DNA from: an uncultured Bacteroidales bacterium
GTDB lineage: Bacteria > Bacteroidota > Bacteroidia > Bacteroidales > Muribaculaceae
Direction: 5' to 3'
NCBI GenBank assembly: GCA_900542185.1
Contig: UQMZ01000005.1
Span: 45,190 to 109,189, forward strand
Length of the DNA stretch: 64,000 nt
This document shows, one piece after another, positions 15,275 through 23,890 of this stretch. A model generated the notes under the pieces. It did no database searches and was not told where the DNA came from. It saw only the letters and a list, made by a program, of their open reading frames with translations. Made by a program: the position numbers and the translations under genes. Every line of letters starts with the position of its first letter. Position 1 is the first letter of the stretch.

Positions 15275-16516
15275 TTATAGCTTCATGTAGGAGTCCTTGA
15301 ATCCCAGGAAGTAGAGCACGCCGTCAAGACCTATGGTCGAAATGCTCTGCGAGGCTTCGGCCTTTACCTTGGGCTTGGCGTGGAACGCTATGCCCAGGCC
15401 GGCCTCCGAAAGCATCGGCAGGTCGTTGGCTCCGTCGCCTACGGCTATGGTCTGCGCTATGTCGATGTTCTCCACCTGCGCCAACAGCTTCAGCAACTCG
15501 CGCTTGCGCTTGCCGTCGACTATGTCGCCCACGTAGCGCCCTGTCAACTTTCCGTCAGGACCAATCTCCAGTTCATTAGCATAAACGTAATCGAAGCCGA
15601 ATCGGTTCTTCAGACTCTGTCCGAAATAAGTAAAACCGCCCGACAATATAGCTGTCTTATATCCCGAACGCTTCAGCACGGACATCAGCTTCTCCACGCC
15701 CTCGGTAATGGGGAGGTTGTCGGCGATTTCCTTCATCACCGACACGTCCAGCCCCTTGAGCAAGGCTACCCTTCGCGTAAAACTTTCGCAGAAGTCTATC
15801 TCGCCGCGCATCGCACTTTCGGTTATGGCGCGCACTTCCGGTCCAACTCCGGCACGGTCTGCCAGCTCGTCTATCACCTCGGTACGTATCAGAGTGGAAT
15901 CCATGTCGAAACATATCAGCCGGCGGCAGCGGCGGTACATGGTGTCCTCCTGCATCGAGACGTCGAAGTTCAGTTCCGACGTAAGGCGCAGTATGTCACT
16001 CTGCATCTTGGTCTTATCTTTCGGATTGCCACGCACCGAGAACTCGATGCATGCCTTGGTGGCCATCTCCGTGTTGGCGTCTAAGGGCATACGTCCGGTC
16101 AGACGCGTAATAGTGTCGATATTCAGGCCCTGGTTGGCTATTATCTTCGATATCTCCGATATATGCCGCGCCGTGATGTGCCGTCCCAACAGCGTCAGGA
16201 TGTAACGGTTCTTGCCCTGGGCGGCTACCCACGACTGGTATTCATCCTCGGGCACGATGCTGAACTGCACCTGCACGTGCATCTCGTTGGTGGCGAACAG
16301 CAGTTCCTTCAGTATGTCGCCGCTGCGCGTGCTGTCGGTCATCACCAGCATACCCATCGCAAGGGTGTGGTGGATGTCGGCCTGCCCTATGTCCAGTATC
16401 GTGGCGTCGTGGTCGGCCAGTATGCCTGTCAGCTGGGCCGTGATGCCGGCCCGGTCCGGACCGGATATGTTTATCAGTATCAGCTCGCGGTGCGCTTCCT
16501 TTTCGTTTTTACTCAC
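15275..16516 (-). CDS. serB: phosphoserine phosphatase with tandem ACT domains
   Basis: 413 residues with a GTG start at 16516. Two ACT-like regulatory domains fill about residues 1-180 (LILINISGPDRAGITAQLTG begins the first). The HAD phosphatase domain starts at ICFDMDSTLIRTEVIDELA, with DMDST holding the nucleophile and acid/base aspartates. ILSGGFTYFG and VGDGANDLPML are the later HAD motifs. It catalyses the last step of serine synthesis. The ACT domains suggest amino-acid feedback. 39 bases after the Sel1-repeat gene and 46 before the patatin gene. Confidence 0.95.
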   Translation of the reverse strand: MSKNEKEAHRELILINISGPDRAGITAQLTGILADHDATILDIGQADIHHTLAMGMLVMTDSTRSGDILKELLFATNEMHVQVQFSIVPEDEYQSWVAAQGKNRYILTLLGRHITARHISEISKIIANQGLNIDTITRLTGRMPLDANTEMATKACIEFSVRGNPKDKTKMQSDILRLTSELNFDVSMQEDTMYRRCRRLICFDMDSTLIRTEVIDELADRAGVGPEVRAITESAMRGEIDFCESFTRRVALLKGLDVSVMKEIADNLPITEGVEKLMSVLKRSGYKTAILSGGFTYFGQSLKNRFGFDYVYANELEIGPDGKLTGRYVGDIVDGKRKRELLKLLAQVENIDIAQTIAVGDGANDLPMLSEAGLGIAFHAKPKVKAEASQSISTIGLDGVLYFLGFKDSYMKL

Positions 16517-16555
16517 GGTGTTTTCAGTTTATAGTGTGTTTCCGGTGTGGATCCG

Positions 16556-17596
16556 TTATCTTCTTTTCGACTTGTGTCCGGATTTAGCAGCAGCGGCCTT
16601 GTGGTTACGGCTCTTGGACGATGCCGTCACACCCGTCTTCTTTCTGACCGCGCCCGTTTTGGTCGGGCGCAGCTTCACTCCGTTGGACTGAAGCATGCTC
16701 ACCTGTCCGGCAGCGTCGGAATATGAACTTTCGGCCGCCTGCATGAAATATTTCAGTGCGCGGGGCAGGTCCTGCTGCACGCCGACACCGTCACGCAGCA
16801 TGATGGCGAAGTTGTAGGCACCCTGCGCGCTTCCGCGTTCGGCCGCACGCCAGTAGTTTTCGGCGGCCACACGCTTATCCTGCAGCACACCGCGCCCCAG
16901 CTCGAATTCCTTGGCCGTGGCTAATAATGCCTCCACATGGCCGTTGCGCGCGGCGCGGCGATACCAGTATGCCGCCTCCTTGTCGCTGCGGCTCACGCCG
17001 ATGCCGGCGTCGTACATCTTGCCTATCTGGAACTGGGCGTTCTCATTGCCCTGTTCGGCCGAACGCGCCAGCCATTTCCACGCATCGCTCGTGTTTTGCT
17101 CCACGCCGGCGCCGGCAAGGTAGCACATGCCTATCACATATTGTGCCACGGCATCGCCCTGACGGGCCTGGGCCATATTGGCGGTGTAATCACCGGCCGT
17201 GACACTGCTTTTGTCGGATTCAGATATTGCATATACCGGAGCCTTGCCTGCCGATTCGGCTTCATCCTCCGGTCGATAGGATTTCCGGGGTTTAGCACCT
17301 TTGGCCACGGTAGCGCCCGATGCGGGAACGCCCGCTTTGGCCTTGGCTACGGAGGTTGCGGGAACTTCCACCTTTACTGTCTGTTCGGCCGCTTCGGCCA
17401 GACTGTCGCGCCGCTCCACATATTTCAGCACCGTCGGACTCTTGATGATGATGTCGTCGCCCGGATTGTGCGTCGTGTCGTTCTGCTCGTACCGCTCGGG
17501 GTACAACGCATTGGTTATATCTACGTATTGTGCCTGTAATCCAAATGCCGCTATCCCTGCCATAGCGGCCACTATCATAGTTACGGTTACTTTCAT
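16556..17596 (-). CDS. secreted Sel1-repeat protein
   Basis: 346 residues. The N-terminal signal peptide (MKVTVTMIVAAMAGIAAFGLQAQ) predicts export. A low-complexity linker up to about residue 140 is followed by four to five Sel1-like helical repeats (for example AQYVIGMCYLAGAGVEQN, AQFQIGKMYDAGIGVSRS, GAYNFAIMLRDGVGVQQD) of about 36 residues each. The C-terminus is a basic, Lys/Ala-rich tail (KSRNHKAAAAKSGHKSKRR). Sel1 repeats mediate protein-protein contacts; no enzyme motif is seen. Role unknown. Confidence 0.85.
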   Translation of the reverse strand: MKVTVTMIVAAMAGIAAFGLQAQYVDITNALYPERYEQNDTTHNPGDDIIIKSPTVLKYVERRDSLAEAAEQTVKVEVPATSVAKAKAGVPASGATVAKGAKPRKSYRPEDEAESAGKAPVYAISESDKSSVTAGDYTANMAQARQGDAVAQYVIGMCYLAGAGVEQNTSDAWKWLARSAEQGNENAQFQIGKMYDAGIGVSRSDKEAAYWYRRAARNGHVEALLATAKEFELGRGVLQDKRVAAENYWRAAERGSAQGAYNFAIMLRDGVGVQQDLPRALKYFMQAAESSYSDAAGQVSMLQSNGVKLRPTKTGAVRKKTGVTASSKSRNHKAAAAKSGHKSKRR

Positions 17597-17611
17597 CTAT
17601 ATTTGTAAAGA

Positions 17612-17639
17612 ATACGGCGCCCAGAATTGAGTGCCGTAT
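17612..17639 (-). terminator. Weak hairpin after the DUF349 gene
   Basis: ATACGGC/GCCGTAT arms (17612-17618 and 17633-17639) lie between the DUF349 stop and the Sel1 gene; on the minus strand TTCTTT follows. The U-tract is poor, so attenuation or partial read-through into the Sel1-serB genes is possible. Confidence 0.4.
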
Positions 17640-17661
17640 CCATGTATGTCTCGGTTAATGA

Positions 17662-19584
17662 TTAATCTTCTGTTTTTTCCTCAGCCTTGGCTTCTTCCTT
17701 TACTTCGGCCTTCTCCTCGGTCACGGCGGGTTTGGCCGCCTCGGGATTGTCAACCATGCGGATCTTCTGCTTGATTTCCTCTATCTCCTCCTTCAGGCGG
17801 GCTATCTTGCGTTCCATTTCCTTCAGCATCGAGTTGCCGGCCGACGATTTGACGTTGAAGAATCCAAGATTGTTCTCGTATGTCAGCAGGTCGCTCTTGC
17901 GGGCTTCCAGTGCGCGGACCAGCTTTTCGCGTTCGCTGCTCACCTTGCTGCCGTCGCCACGCATCTTGCCCATCTTCTCCTGCCAGTTGTTCATGCGGCG
18001 GTTGCTTTCACGCTCCGTGTAGGTGTTGTACAGTGTGTCGCAGATCTCGCGGTATTCCTTGAAGATGCTGTCCTTTACCTTGAAGGGGACAAATCCGATC
18101 TTGTTCCATTCGGCCTGCAGGTCTTTCACCTGGCCTATCACCTCGCGGCGGTCGCCGTCCAGCGGCAGTTCCTTCAGTCTGGCTATGATGGCCTTCTTGG
18201 CATCCAGGTTCTCGTTCTCCTCCTTGCGACGCTCGCGGGTCTGACGCTTGCGCTCGTCGAAGAAGTAATTGCATGCGTCGGTGAAGCGCTTCCAGACCTC
18301 GTCGCTCTGCTTGCGCGGAACGGCCCCGATGGTCTTCCATTCGGCCTGCAGACGTACTATCTCGTCCGTAGGATTCTTCACGTCCGGATTCTCCTTCAGT
18401 TTCTCGGCCTTCTCGCACAGGGCTATCTTCTTCGCTAAGTTCTCGTTGAATCCTTCGCGGGTGCGGCGGAAATATTCCGTCTTGGCCTCGAAGAAGTTGT
18501 CGCAGGCGCGGCGGAAACGGGTGTACAGCGCGGTATTGGCTTTCTTCGACGCGTAGCCGTATTCCTTCCACTTCTTCTGCAGGTTGATGATCTGGTCGGT
18601 CATAGTGTTCCACTGCGCGAAGGTGGTGTTCTCGCTGGGATTCAGCTCCTCTATCTGCTTGCAGAGTTCCTCTTTGGCGGCCTCGTTGATCTGCTCGGAA
18701 GCCTTGCGCTGCTCGAAATATTCCTGATGACGCTTGTTCACCACCGTCGAAGCCTCGCGGAATTCCTCCCACAACGACTCACGCAGTTCCTTGGCGACCG
18801 GGCCTATGTTGCGCCATTCCTCGTGCAGTTCCTGCAGCTTGCGGAACGCCTGAACCGGATCGTTCACCTCGCTGAGCTTGCGGGCCTCGTCCACTAATGC
18901 GCGCTTGGCCTCAAGGTTCTTGCGGAAATCAAGATCGCGGAGCTCCTTGTTCATTTTCAGATGGTCGTAGAACTGCTCGCCTACGGTCTGGAAATTCTTC
19001 CATATCTCGCTTTCGGCGGCCGGCGGCACATCCTTGATGGCGCGGAAGTCGGCCTGAAGCTGCTGGAATTCCTGGAACTTGACGTTCACAGTGTCGATGT
19101 CCGACGCTATGGCGTTCATCTTCTCCAGCAACTCGAGCTTCTGCTCCAGATTGGCCTGGCGGCGCGCCTCGTCGGCGGCTATGTATTCCTGACGTTTTTC
19201 CTTGAATGTAGCGTAGAGCGTATTGAATTCATTCTCAAGCTCGTCGGGCTTGGCCGCAAAGGCGGCCGGTTCGTTGCCGGCTTCCACGAAAGCGTTCAGT
19301 TCCTCCAGCCGTTCGCGGCTGCGCAGACTGAAAAACGCCTGCTTCATCGCCGTCACTTCCCGATGGCTTTCCATCTTGTCATTCTCCAGAATCTCCTTCA
19401 TCGCGGCCACGAGTTCTTCTTTGCTCATGGCGTGTACGTTGCGGGCCGGAGCCTCTTCTGTCTCTGCTACACATGCGCCTTCAGTGGGCTCGCTGACCGC
19501 TGCCTCGACTTCCGGAGTCTCGACTTCCGTAGCCTTCACCTCCGTCACTTCCACTTCAGGTACCTTCTTTTCAAGTTCGTCCAT
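17662..19584 (-). CDS. DUF349 domain protein
   Basis: 640 residues with ATG at 19584 (MDELEKKVPEVEV). Earlier in-frame starts at 19644 or 19683 fall on or before the likely transcription start, so they are rejected. An acidic, low-complexity N-terminus is followed by about five DUF349 repeats of ~70-75 residues, each with a W-[KR]-x-[IY]-G core (LHEEWRNIGPVAKE, LQKKWKEYGYASKK, LQAEWKTIGAVPRK, LQAEWNKIGFVPFK). The sequence is almost entirely helical. The C-terminus is acidic. Function of DUF349 is unknown; a cytoplasmic, coiled architecture is inferred. Confidence 0.88.
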   Translation of the reverse strand: MDELEKKVPEVEVTEVKATEVETPEVEAAVSEPTEGACVAETEEAPARNVHAMSKEELVAAMKEILENDKMESHREVTAMKQAFFSLRSRERLEELNAFVEAGNEPAAFAAKPDELENEFNTLYATFKEKRQEYIAADEARRQANLEQKLELLEKMNAIASDIDTVNVKFQEFQQLQADFRAIKDVPPAAESEIWKNFQTVGEQFYDHLKMNKELRDLDFRKNLEAKRALVDEARKLSEVNDPVQAFRKLQELHEEWRNIGPVAKELRESLWEEFREASTVVNKRHQEYFEQRKASEQINEAAKEELCKQIEELNPSENTTFAQWNTMTDQIINLQKKWKEYGYASKKANTALYTRFRRACDNFFEAKTEYFRRTREGFNENLAKKIALCEKAEKLKENPDVKNPTDEIVRLQAEWKTIGAVPRKQSDEVWKRFTDACNYFFDERKRQTRERRKEENENLDAKKAIIARLKELPLDGDRREVIGQVKDLQAEWNKIGFVPFKVKDSIFKEYREICDTLYNTYTERESNRRMNNWQEKMGKMRGDGSKVSSEREKLVRALEARKSDLLTYENNLGFFNVKSSAGNSMLKEMERKIARLKEEIEEIKQKIRMVDNPEAAKPAVTEEKAEVKEEAKAEEKTED

Positions 19585-19653
19585 TGTCTGTTTGTTCTCG
19601 ATCCCTCCGACTCTTTGTTGATTGGAATTCGGACCGAATTTCATATTTCGCTG

Positions 19654-19684
19654 TAAATTTAATGGTTTTATCCGTTTTGGCAAA
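19654..19684 (-). promoter_or_regulatory. Promoter of the DUF349 gene
   Basis: On the minus strand TTTG (19684-19681), 19 bases, then TAAATTTA (19661-19654; last base A instead of G). The start of transcription would be near 19648, which supports the 19584 start codon and a leader of about 60 nt. Confidence 0.6.
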
Positions 19685-19713
19685 ATTTACAGCTCATTAT
19701 TTTATCTGTAAGT

Positions 19714-20751
19714 TTATTTCTCCACGATTTTTGCGCTTATTATGCGAATGTCCTCCTTGGGACGGTCGCGAGCGTCGGTTTCAGTTTTCTGAATCTTCTC
19801 CACTGTTTCCATGCCCGACACCACCTCGCCGAACACGGTGTACTGTCCGTCAAGATGAGGAGTACCTCCGATGGTTGTGTAATCATTCACAAGATTTTCA
19901 GGCAGTGGAGTCTCGGGATGCCATTTAAGCACGTCTCTTTCCATGTGGGAATAAATTGTGTCCATCAAGGCTCGCGCCTCGTCGTTGTCGATCTCCTTAA
20001 GCTTCCTGATACTCTCGGCATTCATATTTTCCAACGCCTTGTACATGGTCTGACGCTTACGCATCAGCATGGCGCGGTTCATCTTCTCGAGCTGTTCGCG
20101 GCTGTATTTCTGACCCGTCACTATGTAGAACTGACTGCCGCTGCTGCGTCGCTGCGGATTGAACTGGTCGCCCGTGCGTGCCGCAGCCAGTGCTCCGTAT
20201 TTGTGATAGTGCTCGGGATACTTTATCTCGGCCGGCAATGTATAGCTCGGATCTCCTGCGCCAAGAGCCTCGCCTGCCGCCGCATTCTTTGAATTCGGAT
20301 CCCCAGTCTGTACCATAAATTCGTCTATGACGCGATGGAACAGCATCCCGTTGTAATAACCATCCTTCACCAGCTTCTCGAAATTGTCGCGATGCTCGGG
20401 AGTGTCGTCATAGAGCTTGATACGAATCGGACCCATCGTGGTCACGAAGTCCACCATTATGTTCTTTTCCACTATCGGTTTCTCCTGTTCCTGCACTTTA
20501 GTTTTTACTTTCAGCAATTCGGTTCCGGGGCGAATGTCCTGTGTGGCTTTCGACTGGCCCTGGCGTGCAGTCGCGGTTCCTTTTGCCTTATTGGTAGTTT
20601 TTTTCTTAGCGGCACTTGTGGTTGCGGACTTCTGGGTGGTCCTGGCCTTTGGGGTGGTCCGTACCTGTGTTCCGCTTTTATTTACAGCGGCCTCACCGCC
20701 GGCTATCATTCCGACTGTCAACAACAGTACCGCCAATATGTTACATCGCAT
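19714..20751 (-). CDS. secreted cyclophilin-type peptidyl-prolyl isomerase
   Basis: 345 residues. A signal peptide (about 1-22) precedes a Lys/Thr/Ala-rich linker to residue ~90. The cyclophilin domain follows: VDFVTTMGPIRIKLYDDTPEHRDNF, GMLFHRVIDEFMVQTGDP (catalytic-site FHR), RSSGSQFYIVTGQ, and DGQYTVFGEVVSGMETVEKI. A helical insertion of about 75 residues, rich in Lys/Glu/Met, separates the FYIVTG strand from the TTIGGTPHLDG segment. It would catalyse proline isomerisation in the periplasm. Its start lies inside the end of the preceding gene (11-base overlap), so expression is coupled. Confidence 0.92.
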   Translation of the reverse strand: MRCNILAVLLLTVGMIAGGEAAVNKSGTQVRTTPKARTTQKSATTSAAKKKTTNKAKGTATARQGQSKATQDIRPGTELLKVKTKVQEQEKPIVEKNIMVDFVTTMGPIRIKLYDDTPEHRDNFEKLVKDGYYNGMLFHRVIDEFMVQTGDPNSKNAAAGEALGAGDPSYTLPAEIKYPEHYHKYGALAAARTGDQFNPQRRSSGSQFYIVTGQKYSREQLEKMNRAMLMRKRQTMYKALENMNAESIRKLKEIDNDEARALMDTIYSHMERDVLKWHPETPLPENLVNDYTTIGGTPHLDGQYTVFGEVVSGMETVEKIQKTETDARDRPKEDIRIISAKIVEK

Positions 20752-21103
20752 CTTCTTCAGGGTGTATGCGCCGGTATATCCGGCGGAAATTATTATCTGT
20801 TTCTTTCAGTTCCGCCACATGCTCTTCGTAGTCGCTGCCCCACAGAGCCTCGAGCAACGAACCTATGTAACGGCGTTCGCGATCCTTTTCGATAGCTCCT
20901 TCCACCAACGGACTCAGCCAACATTCAAACCGCTCGCGGTCTATGGCCGCAAGATAACGAGCCGTGCTCGCCAGAAACTGTCCCGTCTGGTCGGCAGCCC
21001 TCAACTTATCCACTGTTTCTTTAGGATCGCTCCCCAGTTCGTCCACATGGTCAACTATATATTCATATAGCTCCATACCTTTGCTTTCGTTCTGTTCGCT
21101 CAT
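20741..21103 (-). CDS. hypothetical protein, coupled to the cyclophilin gene
   Basis: 120 residues, acidic, predicted helical, without a signal peptide or membrane segment (MSEQNESKGMELYEYIVDH...). I do not recognise the family. The real-gene case rests on its own start after a promoter-bearing gap, amino-acid composition like its neighbours, and an 11-base overlap with the following cyclophilin gene, which suggests translational coupling. Function unknown. Confidence 0.7.
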   Translation of the reverse strand: MSEQNESKGMELYEYIVDHVDELGSDPKETVDKLRAADQTGQFLASTARYLAAIDRERFECWLSPLVEGAIEKDRERRYIGSLLEALWGSDYEEHVAELKETDNNFRRIYRRIHPEEDAM

Positions 21104-21166
21104 ATCGTTCTTGTTGTCTTTTTCTTAATCAATTGTCAAAATCCGTTTCAAAAACAGACGTTTGAA

Positions 21167-21198
21167 ATTGCAAAAATACCTAATTATTTATAATTTTG
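21167..21198 (+). promoter_or_regulatory. Promoter of the cytidylate-kinase-like gene
   Basis: TAATTTTG (21191-21198) is a perfect -7 element, with ATTG (21167-21170) 20 bases upstream. The leader is about 80 nt. Confidence 0.6.
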
Positions 21199-21204
21199 AG
21201 CCAA
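21171..21204 (-). promoter_or_regulatory. Candidate divergent promoter for the 20741-21103 gene
   Basis: On the minus strand TATTTTTG (21178-21171) matches TAnnTTTG. The nearest TTG is 23 bases upstream (21204-21202), wider than usual. It overlaps the plus-strand promoter, so the two may compete. Confidence 0.4.
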
Positions 21205-21281
21205 TTTCTGAAATATTTTTATCCGGACATCCATCGATCAATCCGGATTATCTACAATATTAAATTAATTATCAGAGCGTT

Positions 21282-21941
21282 ATGTCTCAACAAAAGTCAG
21301 TCGTAAAAGACACGTCGAACACTCCGTTTATCATAGCCATAGGTCGCCAGTTCGGATGCGGCGGAAGAGAAATAGGTAAAATGATAGCGCGAAGCCTTGG
21401 TGCCGACTATTACGACAAAACGCTTCTGAGCCGTGCCGCCGAAGCCTTGGGATTCGACAAGCGCCTGTTTGACGGAGCTGACGAAAAACGTCCCTCGTGG
21501 ATACGCAGCATGCTGCAGTTCAATTATGGCGTGGAGAACGCCATGGCCGAGTTCTCTGACATCGACAACGAGGGACTGTACAGCATCCAGTCGCGCGTCA
21601 TCAACCAGCTGGCCGACAAAGGCCCGTGCGTGATAGTGGGCCGCACCGCCGACTATATCCTGCGCGACCGTCCGGGACTCATCAGCATCTTCCTGCATGC
21701 TCCTGCGGAATACCGCATCCGCAAGATCATGGAACGCCGGGACACCGACACCGAGTCGGCGGCCCGCTCGCTGGCCCGCAAGATGGACAACGCACGCGAA
21801 TCGTACTATACCTATTACACCAACCACAAGTGGGGACACGCCGAAACATACCATATCTGTCTCGACACCTCCCGTTTCTCCGCTGAAGAAATAGTCGACA
21901 TCTGCCGCGCGCGCATCAAGGCTTTGTCGCAGAATCGCTGA
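21282..21941 (+). CDS. cytidylate kinase-like family protein
   Basis: 219 residues. FIIAIGRQFGCGGREIGKMIARSLG (quoted in parts: FIIAIGRQFGCGGREIGK) is the variant P-loop of the cytidylate-kinase-like family. YYDKTLLSRAAEALGF and GRTADYILRDRPGLISIFLHAP follow as in those proteins, with a RARSL-type lid (ESAARSLARKMDNARESYYTYYT). This family is distinct from canonical Cmk and its substrate is not established. Its 3' end overlaps the convergent YihY gene by 26 bases. Confidence 0.85.
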   Translation: MSQQKSVVKDTSNTPFIIAIGRQFGCGGREIGKMIARSLGADYYDKTLLSRAAEALGFDKRLFDGADEKRPSWIRSMLQFNYGVENAMAEFSDIDNEGLYSIQSRVINQLADKGPCVIVGRTADYILRDRPGLISIFLHAPAEYRIRKIMERRDTDTESAARSLARKMDNARESYYTYYTNHKWGHAETYHICLDTSRFSAEEIVDICRARIKALSQNR

Positions 21942-23319
21942 CCACTGGCTCACCAGTCACCATGGCGTGCACCTGCTCGGGCAGCGGCACCGGTACGTCT
22001 ATGAGTTTAATTCGTGAAAAGGCATCGTAACTTCTCTGTTCCGGACCCGACAGCATCTCGAACACAGGCTCGTATATCCTGCGGAAATCGGGCGAGACCT
22101 CACTGTCGCCGGCATTGGTGAATGTCTCGAGCACATCGCCCACAGTCATGTCATGCACATCGCGGCTCGGGCCTATGCCCAGTTCATCATCCTTGATTGA
22201 CACCGGATATATCAGTCCTCCATCCTTCAGCCGCTCCAATATGCGGCCCAGCACCCGAACGGGCAGGTTATACTCCGCGGCAAACTGAGTGCGGGTCAGC
22301 GGGGTCTCCCCTTTTTCGAAACGACGTGCCACCACAGCCATCACTATCACGGCCACTGCGGCCCGCGATTGGTACGACAAGGTCTCCTCGCTGCCCAGGA
22401 AGTTGAACGTAAACACATTCTGTAGCGAATATGTCAGCACGCATCCGCTCAGCAATATCAGCCATGAGATCTGCAGCCACACCAACAGCAGCGGCAGGAA
22501 GGCAAACGACCCGTAGATGGCGTTATAGCGCGACACATATATCTGACCGTTGATGAAAAGCCACTGCACCACATAGAATCCGATGGCGGCCATCAGTCCC
22601 GAAATGGCGGCGAACTTGAAGTTGACTTTCGTATTGGGTATCAGCCAGTACGAGATGGTGAACGCCAGCCATGACAATACCAGGGGCGTCAGTTCGAGCA
22701 TCAGGTTCACCACCGGCGTCAGGAATGAGAAATATACCATTCCCTGCACCGTGTCAGACATGAATATCGACACTCCCGACGAACATATCAGTAATATCGG
22801 CACCATAAGGCAGATAGTGATATAATCTGTAAACTTGCGGAACAGGGTGCGCTCGCTCCGCACGTCCCAGATGGAATTGAAAGCGTCGTCGATGCCCGAC
22901 AGCAGCATTATCACCGTCCACAACAGCACTATGATGCCCACGCCCACAAACAGGCCCTGCGTGGTGCTTGACAGATACGAGTCGACGAATTTCATAAATG
23001 TCGTTATGGCCTTGTGCTGGGCCGGAAACAGCATGTACAGCTCGTTCTGCACCGAATCCTGCAGGCCGAATCCCCGGCCGATGGCCACCATCAGCGCGAA
23101 TGCCGGCACTATCGACAGCACAGTATTGTAGGTCAGCGCCATCGACTTGATCTGAAGACCGCGGTCAAAAAAGGATTTCACTGACAGATTGACAGTCTTC
23201 ACGAACCTGACGCCCACAGTGTTGCGCCCGTCGCTCCACACCCCGGTGGAACAATATTCCCACCATCGCATTATCCTGTCCACCAGTCTTGTGATGAAAT
23301 TATCCTTTTTCTTCTTCAT
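21916..23319 (-). CDS. YihY/BrkB-family membrane protein with C-terminal winged-helix-like domain
   Basis: 467 residues. The first ~310 residues contain the YihY/virulence factor BrkB (formerly called RNase BN) membrane domain: KSMALTYNTVLSIVPAFALM, GIDDAFNSIWDVRSERTLFRK and about six helices ending in YGSFAFLPLLLVWLQISWLILLSG (quoted in parts: YGSFAFLPLLLVWLQ). The last ~150 residues are soluble and include LTRTQFAAEYNLPVRVLGRILERL, which looks like a winged helix. Function of the family is unknown. It starts downstream of the rnpB terminator. The 26-base tail overlap with the convergent kinase gene could give antisense pairing. Confidence 0.88.
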   Translation of the reverse strand: MKKKKDNFITRLVDRIMRWWEYCSTGVWSDGRNTVGVRFVKTVNLSVKSFFDRGLQIKSMALTYNTVLSIVPAFALMVAIGRGFGLQDSVQNELYMLFPAQHKAITTFMKFVDSYLSSTTQGLFVGVGIIVLLWTVIMLLSGIDDAFNSIWDVRSERTLFRKFTDYITICLMVPILLICSSGVSIFMSDTVQGMVYFSFLTPVVNLMLELTPLVLSWLAFTISYWLIPNTKVNFKFAAISGLMAAIGFYVVQWLFINGQIYVSRYNAIYGSFAFLPLLLVWLQISWLILLSGCVLTYSLQNVFTFNFLGSEETLSYQSRAAVAVIVMAVVARRFEKGETPLTRTQFAAEYNLPVRVLGRILERLKDGGLIYPVSIKDDELGIGPSRDVHDMTVGDVLETFTNAGDSEVSPDFRRIYEPVFEMLSGPEQRSYDAFSRIKLIDVPVPLPEQVHAMVTGEPVVSDSATKP

Positions 23320-23369
23320 ACATCCGTCTATTTAGAAACAGGCCGATTACCCGGCGTTTTTGTTTTAAT

Positions 23370-23409
23370 AACAAACAAAATGAGTCTTCAGCCTTAGCCA
23401 AAGACCCAT
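23370..23409 (-). terminator. Terminator of rnpB
   Basis: On the minus strand ATGGGTCTT pairs with AAGACTCAT (23409-23401 and 23388-23380, one G-U pair), followed by TTTGTTTGTT. It lies directly after the 3' end of the RNase P RNA. Confidence 0.8.
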
Positions 23410-23416
23410 TATGATG

Positions 23417-23785
23417 CACAGAGGCGCTGTAAGCCGGGTTATGTACGGAACAATTTCCGTTCCGCGTCTGTCATTTATCTTTGTCGGCAGTTGCCTGCCG
23501 GCTATAGCAGCCTACCCCCCGGCAATGGACGGACCATCCTTGACTGCCGGTGTATTTGGCCTTGCAACCCGCAGGATGTGCGGCGCCACATGTCGCCATG
23601 CGGCCCGGTGGTCTCTTACACTCGCCTTTTCACCCTTACCCGGCTGCTTGCGCCGCCGGGCGGTCGTTCTCTGTCACTTATCCCTGACATCGCTGCCAGC
23701 TTTCCGTTAGAAAATGCGGCGTCCTGTGTTGCCCGGACTTTCCTCTACGGCCCCATAGGCCGGAGCGACAGACCACGCCTCTGTG
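23417..23785 (-). ncRNA. rnpB: RNase P RNA, bacterial type A
   Basis: About 369 nt. The universal 5' core GAGGAAAGTCCGGGC is present on the minus strand (about 23748-23734), and the 3' core near 23440 contains the CCGGCTTAC-type end. The first ten bases (CACAGAGGCG, 23785-23776) pair perfectly with the last ten (CGCCTCTGTG, 23426-23417) to form P1, which fixes the ends to within a few bases. It is the catalytic RNA that matures tRNA 5' ends. A promoter lies just upstream and a terminator just downstream. Open frames across it are not genes. Confidence 0.96.
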
Positions 23786-23806
23786 TGGTGTCGATTAATT
23801 TCGGTA

Positions 23807-23837
23807 CAAAATTATCATTTTTTCCTCATTTTCACAA
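23807..23837 (-). promoter_or_regulatory. Promoter of rnpB
   Basis: On the minus strand TTG (23837-23835), 20 bases, then TAATTTTG (23814-23807). Transcription would start near 23800, about 15 nt before the P1 helix. Confidence 0.7.
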
Positions 23838-23842
23838 CTTCC

Positions 23843-23873
23843 TTGGCGATATCCGCATTTTTGACTACCTTTA
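23843..23873 (+). promoter_or_regulatory. Candidate promoter of the GH2 gene
   Basis: TTG (23843-23845), 20 bases, then TACCTTTA (23866-23873; last base A). The leader would be only about 10-15 nt. It is back-to-back with the rnpB promoter. Confidence 0.45.
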
Positions 23874-23890
23874 TCGAAATTATTCAGACT

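Noticed and set aside
19585..19683. Longer N-terminus for the DUF349 protein
   Set aside because: The extended start would use TTG inside the -33 box, and the intermediate ATG lies at the expected transcription start.
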